Of a stretch of 64,000 nt of DNA, positions 44,327 to 52,317 are shown piece after piece. The stretch is from Nitrososphaerota archaeon (GTDB lineage Archaea; Thermoproteota; Nitrososphaeria; Nitrososphaerales; Gagatemarchaeaceae). Under the pieces are notes generated by a model. That model had not been told where the DNA came from. It did no database searches and was given only the letters and a program-made list of their open reading frames with translations. Numbering within the stretch: position 1 is the stretch's first letter; each line of letters begins with the position of its first letter. Both the position numbers and the translations under genes were made by a program. The stretch spans positions 52,982-116,981 of the forward strand of contig JACQFN010000021.1 in the NCBI GenBank assembly GCA_016200045.1, read 5' to 3'.

Positions 44327-45709
44327 TCAGAAGATCCGTCGCAACAACTTGAGCAGTCGAGCTAGGAAGGCATCGGTCCTTTCGATGTATCTCTTGGTCA
44401 CCTCGGTCCCCGAAAGGAAACTGGCTTTCATTTCTGCGAAGTCAACCTTTGGCGAGAAGTAGGCGTAGATGGGAATCCCGGCCAGGATGACCGCGGAGCC
44501 GACGAGTTTGTCCTGAAGGGACGTCGAATACAAGAGGAAGAGGCAGACCCCGATGCCCAGCCACGGCAGGACGTTCTGACCGCGGAGGGACTTGTTTCCT
44601 TTCTTCTTGAGGACGAGGAAAGACACCGACACCAGAAGGAACGAGAAAGAGAGGTTCAGCACGGAGAACGAGATGAGACTGGAGAGTCCTGAAAACGCAG
44701 ACAGCACGAAAGCGATGACCCCCTGTGCAGCCAGGGCGATGTAGGGCGTGCCGAACCTCTTGTGGATTTTCGAGAACGCCTTCGGGAAGAGGCCGTCGAT
44801 CGAAAGGGCGTACGAGAGTCTGGCTGTGCCCAGGATCCCGGATTCATCGGAACCCGAGACGGAGAAGAGTGCTCCCACGCTCATCATCGCTCCCCCAATG
44901 GTGCCGAGGAGGGTCGTGCCTACCAGGATGAGCGGGACCGTCGTCCCCGCCAGCTTGTCTGAGCTCACCGCACCGAATATTACGAAGTTGGTCGTGACGT
45001 AGAACGCCACCACAATCAGTATCCCGGTCACGATCGCGCGAGGTATCGTCCGCCTCGGGTTATCGACTTCATCCGCGGGAAGCGTCCCCATCTCGAACCC
45101 GACATAGGCCCAGAAGATCAGCACCAGGGCCGTCCCCAGGTTGCCGAATCCGTCCGGGGCCAGGGGGAGATAGTTCCCGGCGAAGCTCGGGTTCACTGAG
45201 AACGACCAGAAACCGACGACCACGAGAAGGAAGAGCGGAGAGAGCTTGATGAATGTCAGCGCGTCGTTGAGCCGCCCGGCAGCTCTGACCCCGAATATGT
45301 TCACCGAAGTGAGCCCGAAAAGGAAGACGGCCTTGACCGCGAGCTGCCCCGCAGTGTTCAGGGACACGAAGTACTGAAGGTAGTTGGCGAACGTGATGGC
45401 AAACACAGGGAGCGATATGACTTCGGCTATCCACATGCTCCACCCGGCGAGAAACCCGTAGAAGTCGTTGAACGCTTCCGAGACGTAGGCGAACGGACCC
45501 CCGACCTTCGGGACGTAGTAGGCCGAATAGGCGAAGATTATCGCGAGAATCATGGCCATCACCCCGGCGACGACCCAGAGCACGACGGAGAATGGTCCGA
45601 CGAGGCCCGCGGTAAGAGCCGAGGCTATGTAGATGTCGCTCCCTATGATCGCTCCTACGACGATGTTCGTCAGGTCGAAGAGGCTCAGGTCCCTCTTGAG
45701 GGCGACCAA
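44327..45709 (-). CDS. APC superfamily amino acid permease
   Basis: 460 aa, TTG start, about 12 membrane helices. The helix 1 motif NIVVGAIIGSDIYIASAL is the conserved substrate-binding unwound region of APC transporters. FWAYVGFEMGTLPADEVDNPRRTIPRAIVTG is the helix 6 region. A charged C-terminal tail follows. Substrate cannot be set from sequence. A 145-bp gap separates it from the HtrA-like gene. Confidence 0.9.
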   Translation of the reverse strand: MVALKRDLSLFDLTNIVVGAIIGSDIYIASALTAGLVGPFSVVLWVVAGVMAMILAIIFAYSAYYVPKVGGPFAYVSEAFNDFYGFLAGWSMWIAEVISLPVFAITFANYLQYFVSLNTAGQLAVKAVFLFGLTSVNIFGVRAAGRLNDALTFIKLSPLFLLVVVGFWSFSVNPSFAGNYLPLAPDGFGNLGTALVLIFWAYVGFEMGTLPADEVDNPRRTIPRAIVTGILIVVAFYVTTNFVIFGAVSSDKLAGTTVPLILVGTTLLGTIGGAMMSVGALFSVSGSDESGILGTARLSYALSIDGLFPKAFSKIHKRFGTPYIALAAQGVIAFVLSAFSGLSSLISFSVLNLSFSFLLVSVSFLVLKKKGNKSLRGQNVLPWLGIGVCLFLLYSTSLQDKLVGSAVILAGIPIYAYFSPKVDFAEMKASFLSGTEVTKRYIERTDAFLARLLKLLRRIF

Positions 45710-45777
45710 CCCGGAAGAACGCTCCTTCGGGGGTTAATAGCTGAGAACGATCGAAGGCGCAGAGCCGACAGGAACGC

Positions 45778-46188
45778 TCAGGTTCCGCCCTTGATTCGCA
45801 TGATCTTGTTCCGGCCCATCACGGCCCAGTACTCGACCTCGACCCCCGGCCCCAGCTGGCCGTTGAGCTCGGACATCTCCTCGGGGGTGGGTTTCGGCGT
45901 CTCGAAGACCTGGAACGTCTCCAGGTCCATGAGCTGGACCGAGTCGCTCATGACCGAGGTCACCTGCCCAGAACGTTTGTCGATCATCGGTATGTCTACC
46001 CTCGACTCCGCGGGCGACACGTAGCTCTTCTTCGAGCCAGTGAATATCGAGATGGCCACGAGCCTGACCTTCGCGCTCCCGTGCTTGCCAGGCTTGAAGT
46101 GCTCCCGGCTGACCACCTTGCACGGCTCCCCGTCAAGTATGATATAGCTCCCTTCCTTCACGCTCCCGAGGTCTGCGGGCCTGCTCAA
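45778..46188 (-). CDS. eif5a: Translation factor aIF5A
   Basis: 136 aa. Rescues stalled ribosomes after hypusine modification. The modification loop is HFKPGKHGSAK with the target lysine K35. The N-terminal SH3-like domain and C-terminal OB domain are complete, ending AVMGRNKIMRIKGGT. ATG start; a TAAATAAA element on plus 46210-46218 (TATA for the minus strand) about 26 nt upstream implies a leaderless transcript. Confidence 0.95.
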   Translation of the reverse strand: MSRPADLGSVKEGSYIILDGEPCKVVSREHFKPGKHGSAKVRLVAISIFTGSKKSYVSPAESRVDIPMIDKRSGQVTSVMSDSVQLMDLETFQVFETPKPTPEEMSELNGQLGPGVEVEYWAVMGRNKIMRIKGGT

Positions 46189-46334
46189 GAAATGAATCGC
46201 GCACTGCCTCGCGGTGGAAACTAAATAAATGTCTCACCTTCGAGTGGACGACGCCAGGAAGATTTGACGGAACCTAGCGGATCGGACGGGCCCGCTCGAC
46301 GGGCATTCCAATGATGAACTGAAGGATAGCTTAG

Positions 46335-46829
46335 TTGTCTGAACCCGCCCTCGTCCTTGATTCGACCGCTTTCTACGCGGGCATCCCCTACCAGGGCAAC
46401 GGCAGATATTTCACGACCTACCTCGTCCTCGAGGAGATCAAACACCACAGCGTCGGGTCGTCCCTGATTCACACGAGAGTGCAGGTGACTGAACCGTCCG
46501 CCGAAGCCATCGAAAGGGTCAGGTCGACCGCCAAGCAGACGGGTGACGCCGGAGCCCTCTCGCAGACAGACCTGTCCCTTCTCGCCCTAGCACTCGACCT
46601 TTCGAAGGGGGAGGGGGGCGCCAGCCTCGTCTCCGACGATTTCGCAGTCAGGAACGTCGCAGAGGTGCTCTCGATCCCTCTCTCGAAGACGGCGTTGAAG
46701 GGCGGGGAATGGAAGAACGTCACCTGGCGGCTGCACTGCAAGGGATGCGGGAAGCAGTACACCAACCCCAAACTCACGCAGTGCCCCGTCTGCGGCACCC
46801 AGCTGGTCAGAAAGGGCCTCACGAGCTAG
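46335..46829 (+). CDS. nob1: Nob1-like endonuclease (PIN domain plus zinc ribbon)
   Basis: 164 aa, TTG start. Matures the 3' end of 16S rRNA. PIN-domain acids: LVLDSTAFYAG (D9), an internal LEEIKHH, LSQTDLSLLALAL and LVSDDFAVRNVA. A C-terminal zinc ribbon, LHCKGCGKQY...CPVCGTQL, completes the Nob1 layout. Downstream of aIF5A in the opposite direction and upstream of tfb1. Confidence 0.9.
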   Translation: MSEPALVLDSTAFYAGIPYQGNGRYFTTYLVLEEIKHHSVGSSLIHTRVQVTEPSAEAIERVRSTAKQTGDAGALSQTDLSLLALALDLSKGEGGASLVSDDFAVRNVAEVLSIPLSKTALKGGEWKNVTWRLHCKGCGKQYTNPKLTQCPVCGTQLVRKGLTS

Positions 46830-46870
46830 CGGACGACAGCTCGACTCGGAACATGAAAGCCGACAATGAG

Positions 46871-46901
46871 AGCGGTCAAGCCGCTTTGACTAGGCTAGTC
46901 A
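46871..46901. repeat. Two adjacent perfect inverted repeats between nob1 and tfb1
   Basis: AGCGG-TCAAG-CCGCT (46871-46885) is followed immediately by TGACTA-GGC-TAGTCA (46887-46901). Both are perfect. The second lies just upstream of the tfb1 TATA and could be an operator or a terminator for nob1. Confidence 0.6.
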
Positions 46902-46915
46902 GAAAATACTACTAC

Positions 46916-46924
46916 CTTTAAATA
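46916..46924 (+). promoter_or_regulatory. TATA box for tfb1
   Basis: CTTTAAATAT about 40 nt before the ATG at 46962. Transcription would start near 46945, leaving a leader of about 16 nt ending GATTAGAGAGC. Confidence 0.6.
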
Positions 46925-46961
46925 TTTCACCCAACACTTAGTTGTATAGTGATTAGAGAGC

Positions 46962-47978
46962 ATGAACCCCTATAGAACTTCTGCGCTGCACGTTTCTGAC
47001 AAGTGTCCCAACTGCGGCAAGAGGACCCTGGTCGAGGACGCCAACTCGGGAGAGATGACCTGCGGCAACTGCGGGTACGTAGTGAGCGAGAGGGCGGTCA
47101 ACCAGGGGCCGGAGTGGAGGTCCTTCGGTGACGAGAAGGGCGCCCAAGCGATCAGGGTCGGCGCGCCCACGTCTATCACCTACAGGGACATGGGCCTTTC
47201 GACGATGATCGGTCGCTCGAACAGGGATGCGTCTGGTCGGTCGTTCGCCTCGCCGATGCGAAGCACGATGGACAGGCTCCGCAGGTGGGACAACAGGGCG
47301 CCGGCGTTCGGCTCGAAGGAGAAGAACCTCAGCGTCGCCCTTCGCGAGCTCGATAAGATGGGGGACAAGCTCGGTGTCTCGCAGGCCGTGAAGGAAAGGG
47401 CCGCCTACATCTACAGGAAAGCCCTGGAGAGGGGGCTGCTCAGAGGGCGCTCCATAATCGGAATCTCGGCCGCTTCGCTCTACGCCGCGTTCAGGGACAC
47501 CGAAACCCCGAGGACGCTCAAGGACATCGCTACGGTGAACAACCTCGACAAGAAGTCAATCGCCCGCGACTACAGGATCCTTCTGAGAGAAATGGACCTC
47601 ACCATGCCAGTGGCGGATGCGGCGAGGAACGTCACCAGGATCGCGTCCAAGGTGGGCTTCTCGGAGAAGGTCGCGCGCAAGGCGATCGAAATCGTAAGGA
47701 TGACCGAGGAGAGGGAGATTTCCGCTGGGAAGGCCCCGATGGGTCTGGCCGCCAGCTCTCTCTACTTGGCGGGGGTCATCGAGGGGGAGATCAAGACCCA
47801 GAAAGAGATCGCCGCGGCGGCGGGCGTGACTGAGGTCACAGTCAGGAACAGGTACAAGGGACTCCGCTCCGACCTCGGCCAGGCGCTAGGCCTCGATGCC
47901 GCCGCCCAGACGATAGCCGCGAGTCAGGTTCGAAAAGTGGACCGGGGGGGAATTGAACCCCCGACCTTGGGACCTTGA
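46962..47978 (+). CDS. tfb: Transcription initiation factor TFB (paralog 1)
   Basis: 338 aa. TFIIB-like factor recruiting RNA polymerase to TBP-bound promoters. Zinc ribbon CPNCGKRT...CGNCG (about 15-42), B-reader region WRSFGDEKG, then two cyclin folds (about 135-330) with RGRSIIGISAASLYAAFR and EVTVRNRYKGL. The last 13 or so residues (RGGIEPPTLGP) are encoded on the antisense of tRNA-Ala; the paralog at 61079 ends before this point, so the tail is an extension by read-through into the tRNA locus. Confidence 0.93.
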   Translation: MNPYRTSALHVSDKCPNCGKRTLVEDANSGEMTCGNCGYVVSERAVNQGPEWRSFGDEKGAQAIRVGAPTSITYRDMGLSTMIGRSNRDASGRSFASPMRSTMDRLRRWDNRAPAFGSKEKNLSVALRELDKMGDKLGVSQAVKERAAYIYRKALERGLLRGRSIIGISAASLYAAFRDTETPRTLKDIATVNNLDKKSIARDYRILLREMDLTMPVADAARNVTRIASKVGFSEKVARKAIEIVRMTEEREISAGKAPMGLAASSLYLAGVIEGEIKTQKEIAAAAGVTEVTVRNRYKGLRSDLGQALGLDAAAQTIAASQVRKVDRGGIEPPTLGP

Positions 47979-48028
47979 AGGTTCTCCCGCGTGCGAGGCG
48001 GGCGTTCGTACCGCTGAACTACCGGCCC
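47938..48028 (-). tRNA. tRNA-Ala(CGC) with an extended variable region
   Basis: 91 nt. Acceptor GGGCCGG pairs with CCGGTCC, giving the alanine identity pair G3-U70; D-arm GTTC/GAAC; anticodon stem CCCGC/GCGGG with loop CTCGCAC (anticodon CGC); T-stem GGGGG/CCCCC around TTCAATT. CCA is not encoded. Between anticodon stem and T-stem are 23 nt instead of the 5 expected for tRNA-Ala, including ACCTTCAAGGT, which can fold. An intron of about 18 nt in the variable loop would restore AGGTC. TATA-like ATTAAATAC on minus (plus 48050-48058) lies upstream. Confidence 0.88.
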
Positions 48029-48169
48029 TGAAGCGCTCTCAAGACGGGCCGTATTTAATGTCAGACTCGCGGGGTCGGACACACCAAGATCTTTTCGGAC
48101 CCTGCGCTTAAATCACGAGGGCGGGGAGCTCATGCCCGTTGAGGCTCCGCCGAATCGGGGAGGCCACCC

Positions 48170-48664
48170 TTGGTCCTGTATGAATGGGTGTTATGGGCCC
48201 ACATAGTGAGCATCTTCGGATTCCTTGCTGCCCACGGAGGCTCTTCCCTCGCAGTCTTCAGAATCCGGATGACCAAGGAGCCAGAGAGCCTCCGCGCCCT
48301 GCTCGGCCTGTCCAGGCTGTCTGTGGTTCTTTCCTACGTCTTCATCCTACTCGTCCTCGCTACGGGAGTGACACTGGGGTTCCTCGGCGGGTTCTGGGGC
48401 CGATACTGGATATGGACTGCCATCGTCGTGGCTTTCATAATGATGGGCCTCATGTACAGCCTCGGGACTGCCAGGTTCAACTTGCTCAGGAAAGCTGCAG
48501 GCCTCGAATATTACGAAAACAGGAAGAAGCAACAGCCGGGCCAGGTCGCCGATGCGTCTGAGCTTGACAGGCTGGTCACCAATGTGCGGCCCTATGAAAT
48601 CTCGGCCGTCGGGGTCGTAGGAATCCTCGTGATTGCCTGGCTGATGGTCTTCAAGCCGTTCTGA
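48170..48664 (+). CDS. Four-helix integral membrane protein
   Basis: 164 aa, TTG start preceded by GGGGAGG. Membrane segments at about 5-25, 48-70 (LSVVLSYVFILLVLATGVTLGF), 77-97 and 143-161. LYEWVLWAHIVSIFGFLAAHG resembles DUF2269-like or cytochrome-b561-like small membrane proteins, with two conserved-looking histidines (H11, H22). Function unknown; heme binding is only a guess. Confidence 0.75.
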   Translation: MVLYEWVLWAHIVSIFGFLAAHGGSSLAVFRIRMTKEPESLRALLGLSRLSVVLSYVFILLVLATGVTLGFLGGFWGRYWIWTAIVVAFIMMGLMYSLGTARFNLLRKAAGLEYYENRKKQQPGQVADASELDRLVTNVRPYEISAVGVVGILVIAWLMVFKPF

Positions 48665-48717
48665 GAGAACCTTTCAGGGAAACCCTTTTCCAACAGGGAC
48701 CAAGGACAGATTTCAAG

Positions 48718-49938
48718 ATGCCCCGCCCCGACCTCGAGGACAGGCTATTCTGGGTCGCGAACGAGAAGGAGATCAGGAGCGCCAAGACCACCGACTCCTA
48801 CTTCTTACACGCTAAGCAGGTGCTTCAGAAGAACCGAATCGAGTCCCGAGTCGTCATGGAGGTCTACGCCAGGGACGTCCCCTACCCAGACAACTGGGGG
48901 GTCCTGAGCGGGGTCTACGAAGCGGCAAAGCTGCTCGAGGGGCTGCCAGTCAACGTCTGGTCTTTCGACGAAGGCTCTGTCTTCGTAGCAGACGGCTCGA
49001 CCGCTTTGTACGAGCCTCTGATGGTGATCGAAGGAAGGTACGTCGACTTCGTGGAGTACGAGAACCCGTTGCTGGGCCTCCTTTCATCGTCGACGAGCGT
49101 CTCCACCCGGGCTGCGAAGTTCAGGATGGCAGCGGAATCCAAACTCCTCATCAGCTTCGGGACGAGGCGCGTCCATCCGGCGCTTTCTCCGATGATCGAA
49201 CGGGCCTGCTACATCGCCGGTTTCGACGGCGTCTCCAACGTGCTGGGGGCGCAGCTGCTGCAAATGGAGCCGTCAGGGACCATGCCCCACGCACTTGTCC
49301 AGGTGATAGGGGACCAGGAGAAGGCCTGGCGGATGTTCGATGCTACAATCCCCAAAGGAATCCCGCGGGTGGCCCTCGTCGACACTTTCTGGGACGAGAA
49401 GGCCGAGGCGATCAAGGCCCTCGAAATACTCGGGGACCGGCTCTGGGGAGTCAGGCTCGACACGCCGGCGTCAAGGCGCGGGGACTTTCGGAAGATAGCC
49501 GAAGAGGTCCGCTGGGAGCTCGACATACGCGGAGGGAAGAACGTCAAGATCATCGCCTCTGGGAGAATCGACGAGGCTTCGATGGCGCAGCTCAATCAGG
49601 TGGTCGACGGATACGGAGTGGGTACGGCCGTAGCCTACCCGCCGGTCATAGACCTGAGCGCGAAAATCGTAGAGGTCTCGGAAAAGGGAAAGAGGGAATT
49701 CAGAGCGAAGCGGGGCGGCCTCGGGGGCCGGAAGGCAGTGTTCAGGTCCCCCGGATACTCGGACTTCGTCACGCTTTCCGGTCCACCAAAAGCGGGGCGC
49801 GGGGCGGAAATGCTGAAACCACTTCTCAAAGACGGGAAGCTTCTCCGTAACTTTGAGACTCCCGATCAGATTCGCTCCAGGGTGATGAAGGAAGTCGAAC
49901 GCCTTCGCTCCTCAAATCCGTCGCTGACTTGGAGGTGA
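48718..49938 (+). CDS. Nicotinate phosphoribosyltransferase
   Basis: 406 aa. Makes nicotinate mononucleotide from nicotinate and PRPP. KTTDSYFLHAKQVL, GVYEAAKLLEGLPVNVWSFDEG, FGTRRVHPALSPMIERACYIAGFDGVSNVLGA and ASGRIDEASMAQL (phosphate site) are diagnostic of the archaeal NAPRTase group. ATG start. Directly followed by nicotinamidase, so the pair salvages nicotinamide to NAD. Confidence 0.93.
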   Translation: MPRPDLEDRLFWVANEKEIRSAKTTDSYFLHAKQVLQKNRIESRVVMEVYARDVPYPDNWGVLSGVYEAAKLLEGLPVNVWSFDEGSVFVADGSTALYEPLMVIEGRYVDFVEYENPLLGLLSSSTSVSTRAAKFRMAAESKLLISFGTRRVHPALSPMIERACYIAGFDGVSNVLGAQLLQMEPSGTMPHALVQVIGDQEKAWRMFDATIPKGIPRVALVDTFWDEKAEAIKALEILGDRLWGVRLDTPASRRGDFRKIAEEVRWELDIRGGKNVKIIASGRIDEASMAQLNQVVDGYGVGTAVAYPPVIDLSAKIVEVSEKGKREFRAKRGGLGGRKAVFRSPGYSDFVTLSGPPKAGRGAEMLKPLLKDGKLLRNFETPDQIRSRVMKEVERLRSSNPSLTWR

Positions 49939-49942
49939 GAGC

Positions 49943-50527
49943 ATCCCTGCCCGGGCGCTCCTAGTCGTAGACGTGCAGAATGACTTCTGTCAAGGGGGAG
50001 CTCTTGCGGTCAAGGACGGGGACTCGGTCGTACCCACCCTCAACCTGGTGATTGACGCCTCTATCAGGGCCAATCTCCCTGTCTTTTTCACGCGCGACTG
50101 GCATCCCGCGAACCACTGCTCCTTCAGGGCCCAGGGGGGGCCATGGCCTCCGCACTGCGTCCAGGGCACCAGGGGGGCCGAATTGCATCCGGAACTGAGG
50201 ATCCCTCCAGGGGCGCCGATATTGAACAAAGGGAGCGACCCGTCGAAGGAGGCTTACTCCGGGTTCCAGGGGACTGACCTGAAGGAGCGGCTCAGCAGGT
50301 TGGGGGTCAAGGAAATCTTCCTCGGCGGGCTGACGACGGACTACTGCGTCAAAGAGAGCACTCTTGACGCGCGGAAGGCAGGTCTTGTCGTGCATATCAT
50401 GCAGGACGCGATCAAGGGGGTCAACGCGCATCCTGACGATTCCTCGGTCGCCCTGCAGACGATGAGGTCCGCAGGGGCGGACATGATTGATTCTCGAAAA
50501 GCAATCGAAGCCATTTCCGGCGCGTAA
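49943..50527 (+). CDS. pncA: Nicotinamidase, probable ATC start
   Basis: 194 aa. Hydrolyses nicotinamide to nicotinate, feeding the upstream NaPRTase. Triad D10 (LLVVDVQNDF), K96 (NKGSDPSKEAYSGF) and C135 (TTDYCVKES); metal ligands D52 and H54 (DWHP) and H71. The reading frame has no ATG, GTG or TTG before the GTG at 49973, and starting there would delete the strand carrying D10. An ATC at 49943, 4 nt after a perfect GGAGGTGA (49931-49938), gives the normal N-terminus PARALLVVDVQNDF. Confidence 0.92.
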   Translation: MPARALLVVDVQNDFCQGGALAVKDGDSVVPTLNLVIDASIRANLPVFFTRDWHPANHCSFRAQGGPWPPHCVQGTRGAELHPELRIPPGAPILNKGSDPSKEAYSGFQGTDLKERLSRLGVKEIFLGGLTTDYCVKESTLDARKAGLVVHIMQDAIKGVNAHPDDSSVALQTMRSAGADMIDSRKAIEAISGA

Positions 50528-50543
50528 CAGTGTAGTCATCATC

Positions 50544-50560
50544 CTGGCCTTTTGGGCCAG
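50544..50560. repeat. Inverted repeat after nicotinamidase
   Basis: CTGGCC-TTTTG-GGCCAG, a perfect 6-bp stem with a 5-nt loop, 17 bp after the pncA stop. Possibly a transcript 3'-end structure; archaeal termination does not need hairpins, so the function is open. Confidence 0.45.
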
Positions 50561-50688
50561 TCCAGATCGCCCGTCGTAGCACGTTACGCGCCAGACACAT
50601 CCAAATCGCCCTTCTGTCTATTTATCCGTTCTTCGGAAAGAGAAATCCCTCGCAGGATTTTATAGGCGAAAAGAATCAACGGGTCTCT

Positions 50689-51132
50689 ATGACAGAAGAC
50701 GGCGAGTTGGTGAACTGGTACAAGGCCCTGGCGGAGGACCCAGACTACTTCATGAACACGGAAGCTGGACAGAAGGAGCTGGCCGACATGATCAGGAAGG
50801 AGTCGGAGCGCCTAATCGAAGAGCTGGGAAGGGCGGCCAAGCGGACCAAGGAGATAATCTGGCTCTCCCGTTTCTGCGGAGGCTGCGCTTACTTCAGGCA
50901 GAAGGGTTCGAAAATGACCTGCGACAGGTGGGCGGTCAGAATCGTGAAGCCATTCTACGGCAGGCCGACTTGGGTCGAGACCCGGCCAAGAAGAGAAGGG
51001 GACGAGAAGGAACTCACGATTGAGGGGATCAACTGGGACGTGAAATGGAAGGAGATCTCGGACAAGATCGTAGAAATGGCGGTAGGCATGGTGAACGGGG
51101 GGTACCCATACTTCTGCTACAGACCAGACTGA
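50689..51132 (+). CDS. Conserved-looking cysteine protein, function unknown
   Basis: 147 aa. Acidic helical N-terminus, then SRFCGGCAYFRQKGSKMTCDRWAVRIVKPFYGRP (about 61-94) with three cysteines spaced as a possible metal or Fe-S site, and a final PYFCYRPD. ATG start about 25 nt after TTTATAG (50659-50665), so leaderless. Stop and next frame are almost adjacent. Family not recognised. Confidence 0.7.
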   Translation: MTEDGELVNWYKALAEDPDYFMNTEAGQKELADMIRKESERLIEELGRAAKRTKEIIWLSRFCGGCAYFRQKGSKMTCDRWAVRIVKPFYGRPTWVETRPRREGDEKELTIEGINWDVKWKEISDKIVEMAVGMVNGGYPYFCYRPD

Positions 51133-51186
51133 TTGTTCAAAATCGTAGGTTCATTAGAATTCCCGGCCACCTATCGCCCGAAGCAT

Positions 51187-51450
51187 ATGAGAGGCAAGAA
51201 GTGGGTCGCAGTAGCGCTGGTTCTCGTGGCGTTCTTCCTCTTCGTTCCCTTCGTGCCCTACACGAGGGCATCGGGGCAGTACTTCGGCGCCCACTACCAG
51301 GTGACCGCGGATGTCTCTCCGTCCTATTACCTGACCAGGTGCGGCTCCTACATCAACTCCCAGGCGGCTGCCCAGCTCGCGTCGGGCTTCTCGGGGTTCT
51401 ACCAGCTCTCCCGTGGGTATACCTTCACCTGCAACTTCCAAGCCCAATGA
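51187..51450 (+). CDS. Small secreted or membrane-anchored protein
   Basis: 87 aa from MRGKKWVAVALVLVAFFLFVPFVPY, a clear signal peptide or anchor. The open frame runs back to 51133 but this ATG is the natural signal start. The mature part is Ser/Tyr/Gln-rich with two cysteines (TRCGSY and FTCNFQ) that could form an external disulfide. No family recognised. Confidence 0.6.
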   Translation: MRGKKWVAVALVLVAFFLFVPFVPYTRASGQYFGAHYQVTADVSPSYYLTRCGSYINSQAAAQLASGFSGFYQLSRGYTFTCNFQAQ

Positions 51451-51530
51451 GCCGTCGAAGTGACGGAAGGTTTCGGAATCAACGCCCGACTGTATCAGGT
51501 TAATAGTCCAGGGGAAAGGGCACCGAGCGC

Positions 51531-52265
51531 TTGATTCCAAAGGCCGTCGTCGGGACTTCCATACTTGCCCTGGCTCTGATTTCTTGGACACTGATCGTAC
51601 TGAACGTCGGCCCGATGATGGGGATGCCCTCCCTTCCTCTGGACCTCGGTATGCTCGCTGTCTTCGTGCTGACCTGGACGATTGGAATGGTCGCGATGAT
51701 GTTCCCTACCGCCGTTCCAATGCTTCTGATGTTCTTCCACGTCGGGAAGATCGCTTCGAAGGAGGTCAGGGAAGGAGGAGGGCCCTCGCCAATCAAGGCG
51801 TTTCTCTTCGTCGGGACCTACATCGGTTTCTGGATTGCGACAGGGGTGGCCTTCTACCTTGGTCTCGCACTCGTATTCAGCATGTTTTCATCTGACGCCG
51901 GGCTCTTCATCGGGAGCACCCTCGGAATCGGAATCGGCCTGATACTTGTCGCGGCCTACCAGCTCTCCCCGATCAAGGGGGAGTGCCTGAGCAGGTGCCA
52001 CCCGAGTTCGTTCCTCTTCAAGTACTACGAAGGGGGCCTCCCTGGTTCGGTGCGGATGGGGGCGTCATACGCCAAGTACTGCATCGGGTGCTGCTGGGTC
52101 ATGATGGCCTTCCTGATGGTCTCTGCTTCGATGGGGGTCGCCTGGATGGCCGGGTTCGCCGGGATTATCTTCGTGGAGAGGACATTCCCAATCCGTGAAT
52201 GGATGCCGAAACTATTCGGGCTCGGCTTCTTGGTCGCAGGAGCAGCGCTCGTCATCGCACGCTAA
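51531..52265 (+). CDS. DUF2182 integral membrane protein (putative metal-binding)
   Basis: 244 aa, about six to seven membrane helices. WTIGMVAMMFPTAVPMLLMF and YQLSPIKGECLSRCHPSSFLF, ASYAKYCIGCCWVMMAFLMV are DUF2182 signatures rich in Met and Cys. TTG start with TTAATAG (51500-51506) about 28 nt upstream, so leaderless. DUF2182 genes are often next to DUF1326 genes, as here. Metal transport is suggested by the residues but unproven. Confidence 0.88.
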   Translation: MIPKAVVGTSILALALISWTLIVLNVGPMMGMPSLPLDLGMLAVFVLTWTIGMVAMMFPTAVPMLLMFFHVGKIASKEVREGGGPSPIKAFLFVGTYIGFWIATGVAFYLGLALVFSMFSSDAGLFIGSTLGIGIGLILVAAYQLSPIKGECLSRCHPSSFLFKYYEGGLPGSVRMGASYAKYCIGCCWVMMAFLMVSASMGVAWMAGFAGIIFVERTFPIREWMPKLFGLGFLVAGAALVIAR

Positions 52266-52317
52266 GAGAACTCCAACCCTTATCTAACCCGTCAGGGAGT
52301 GTCTCTGTCGAATAAGT

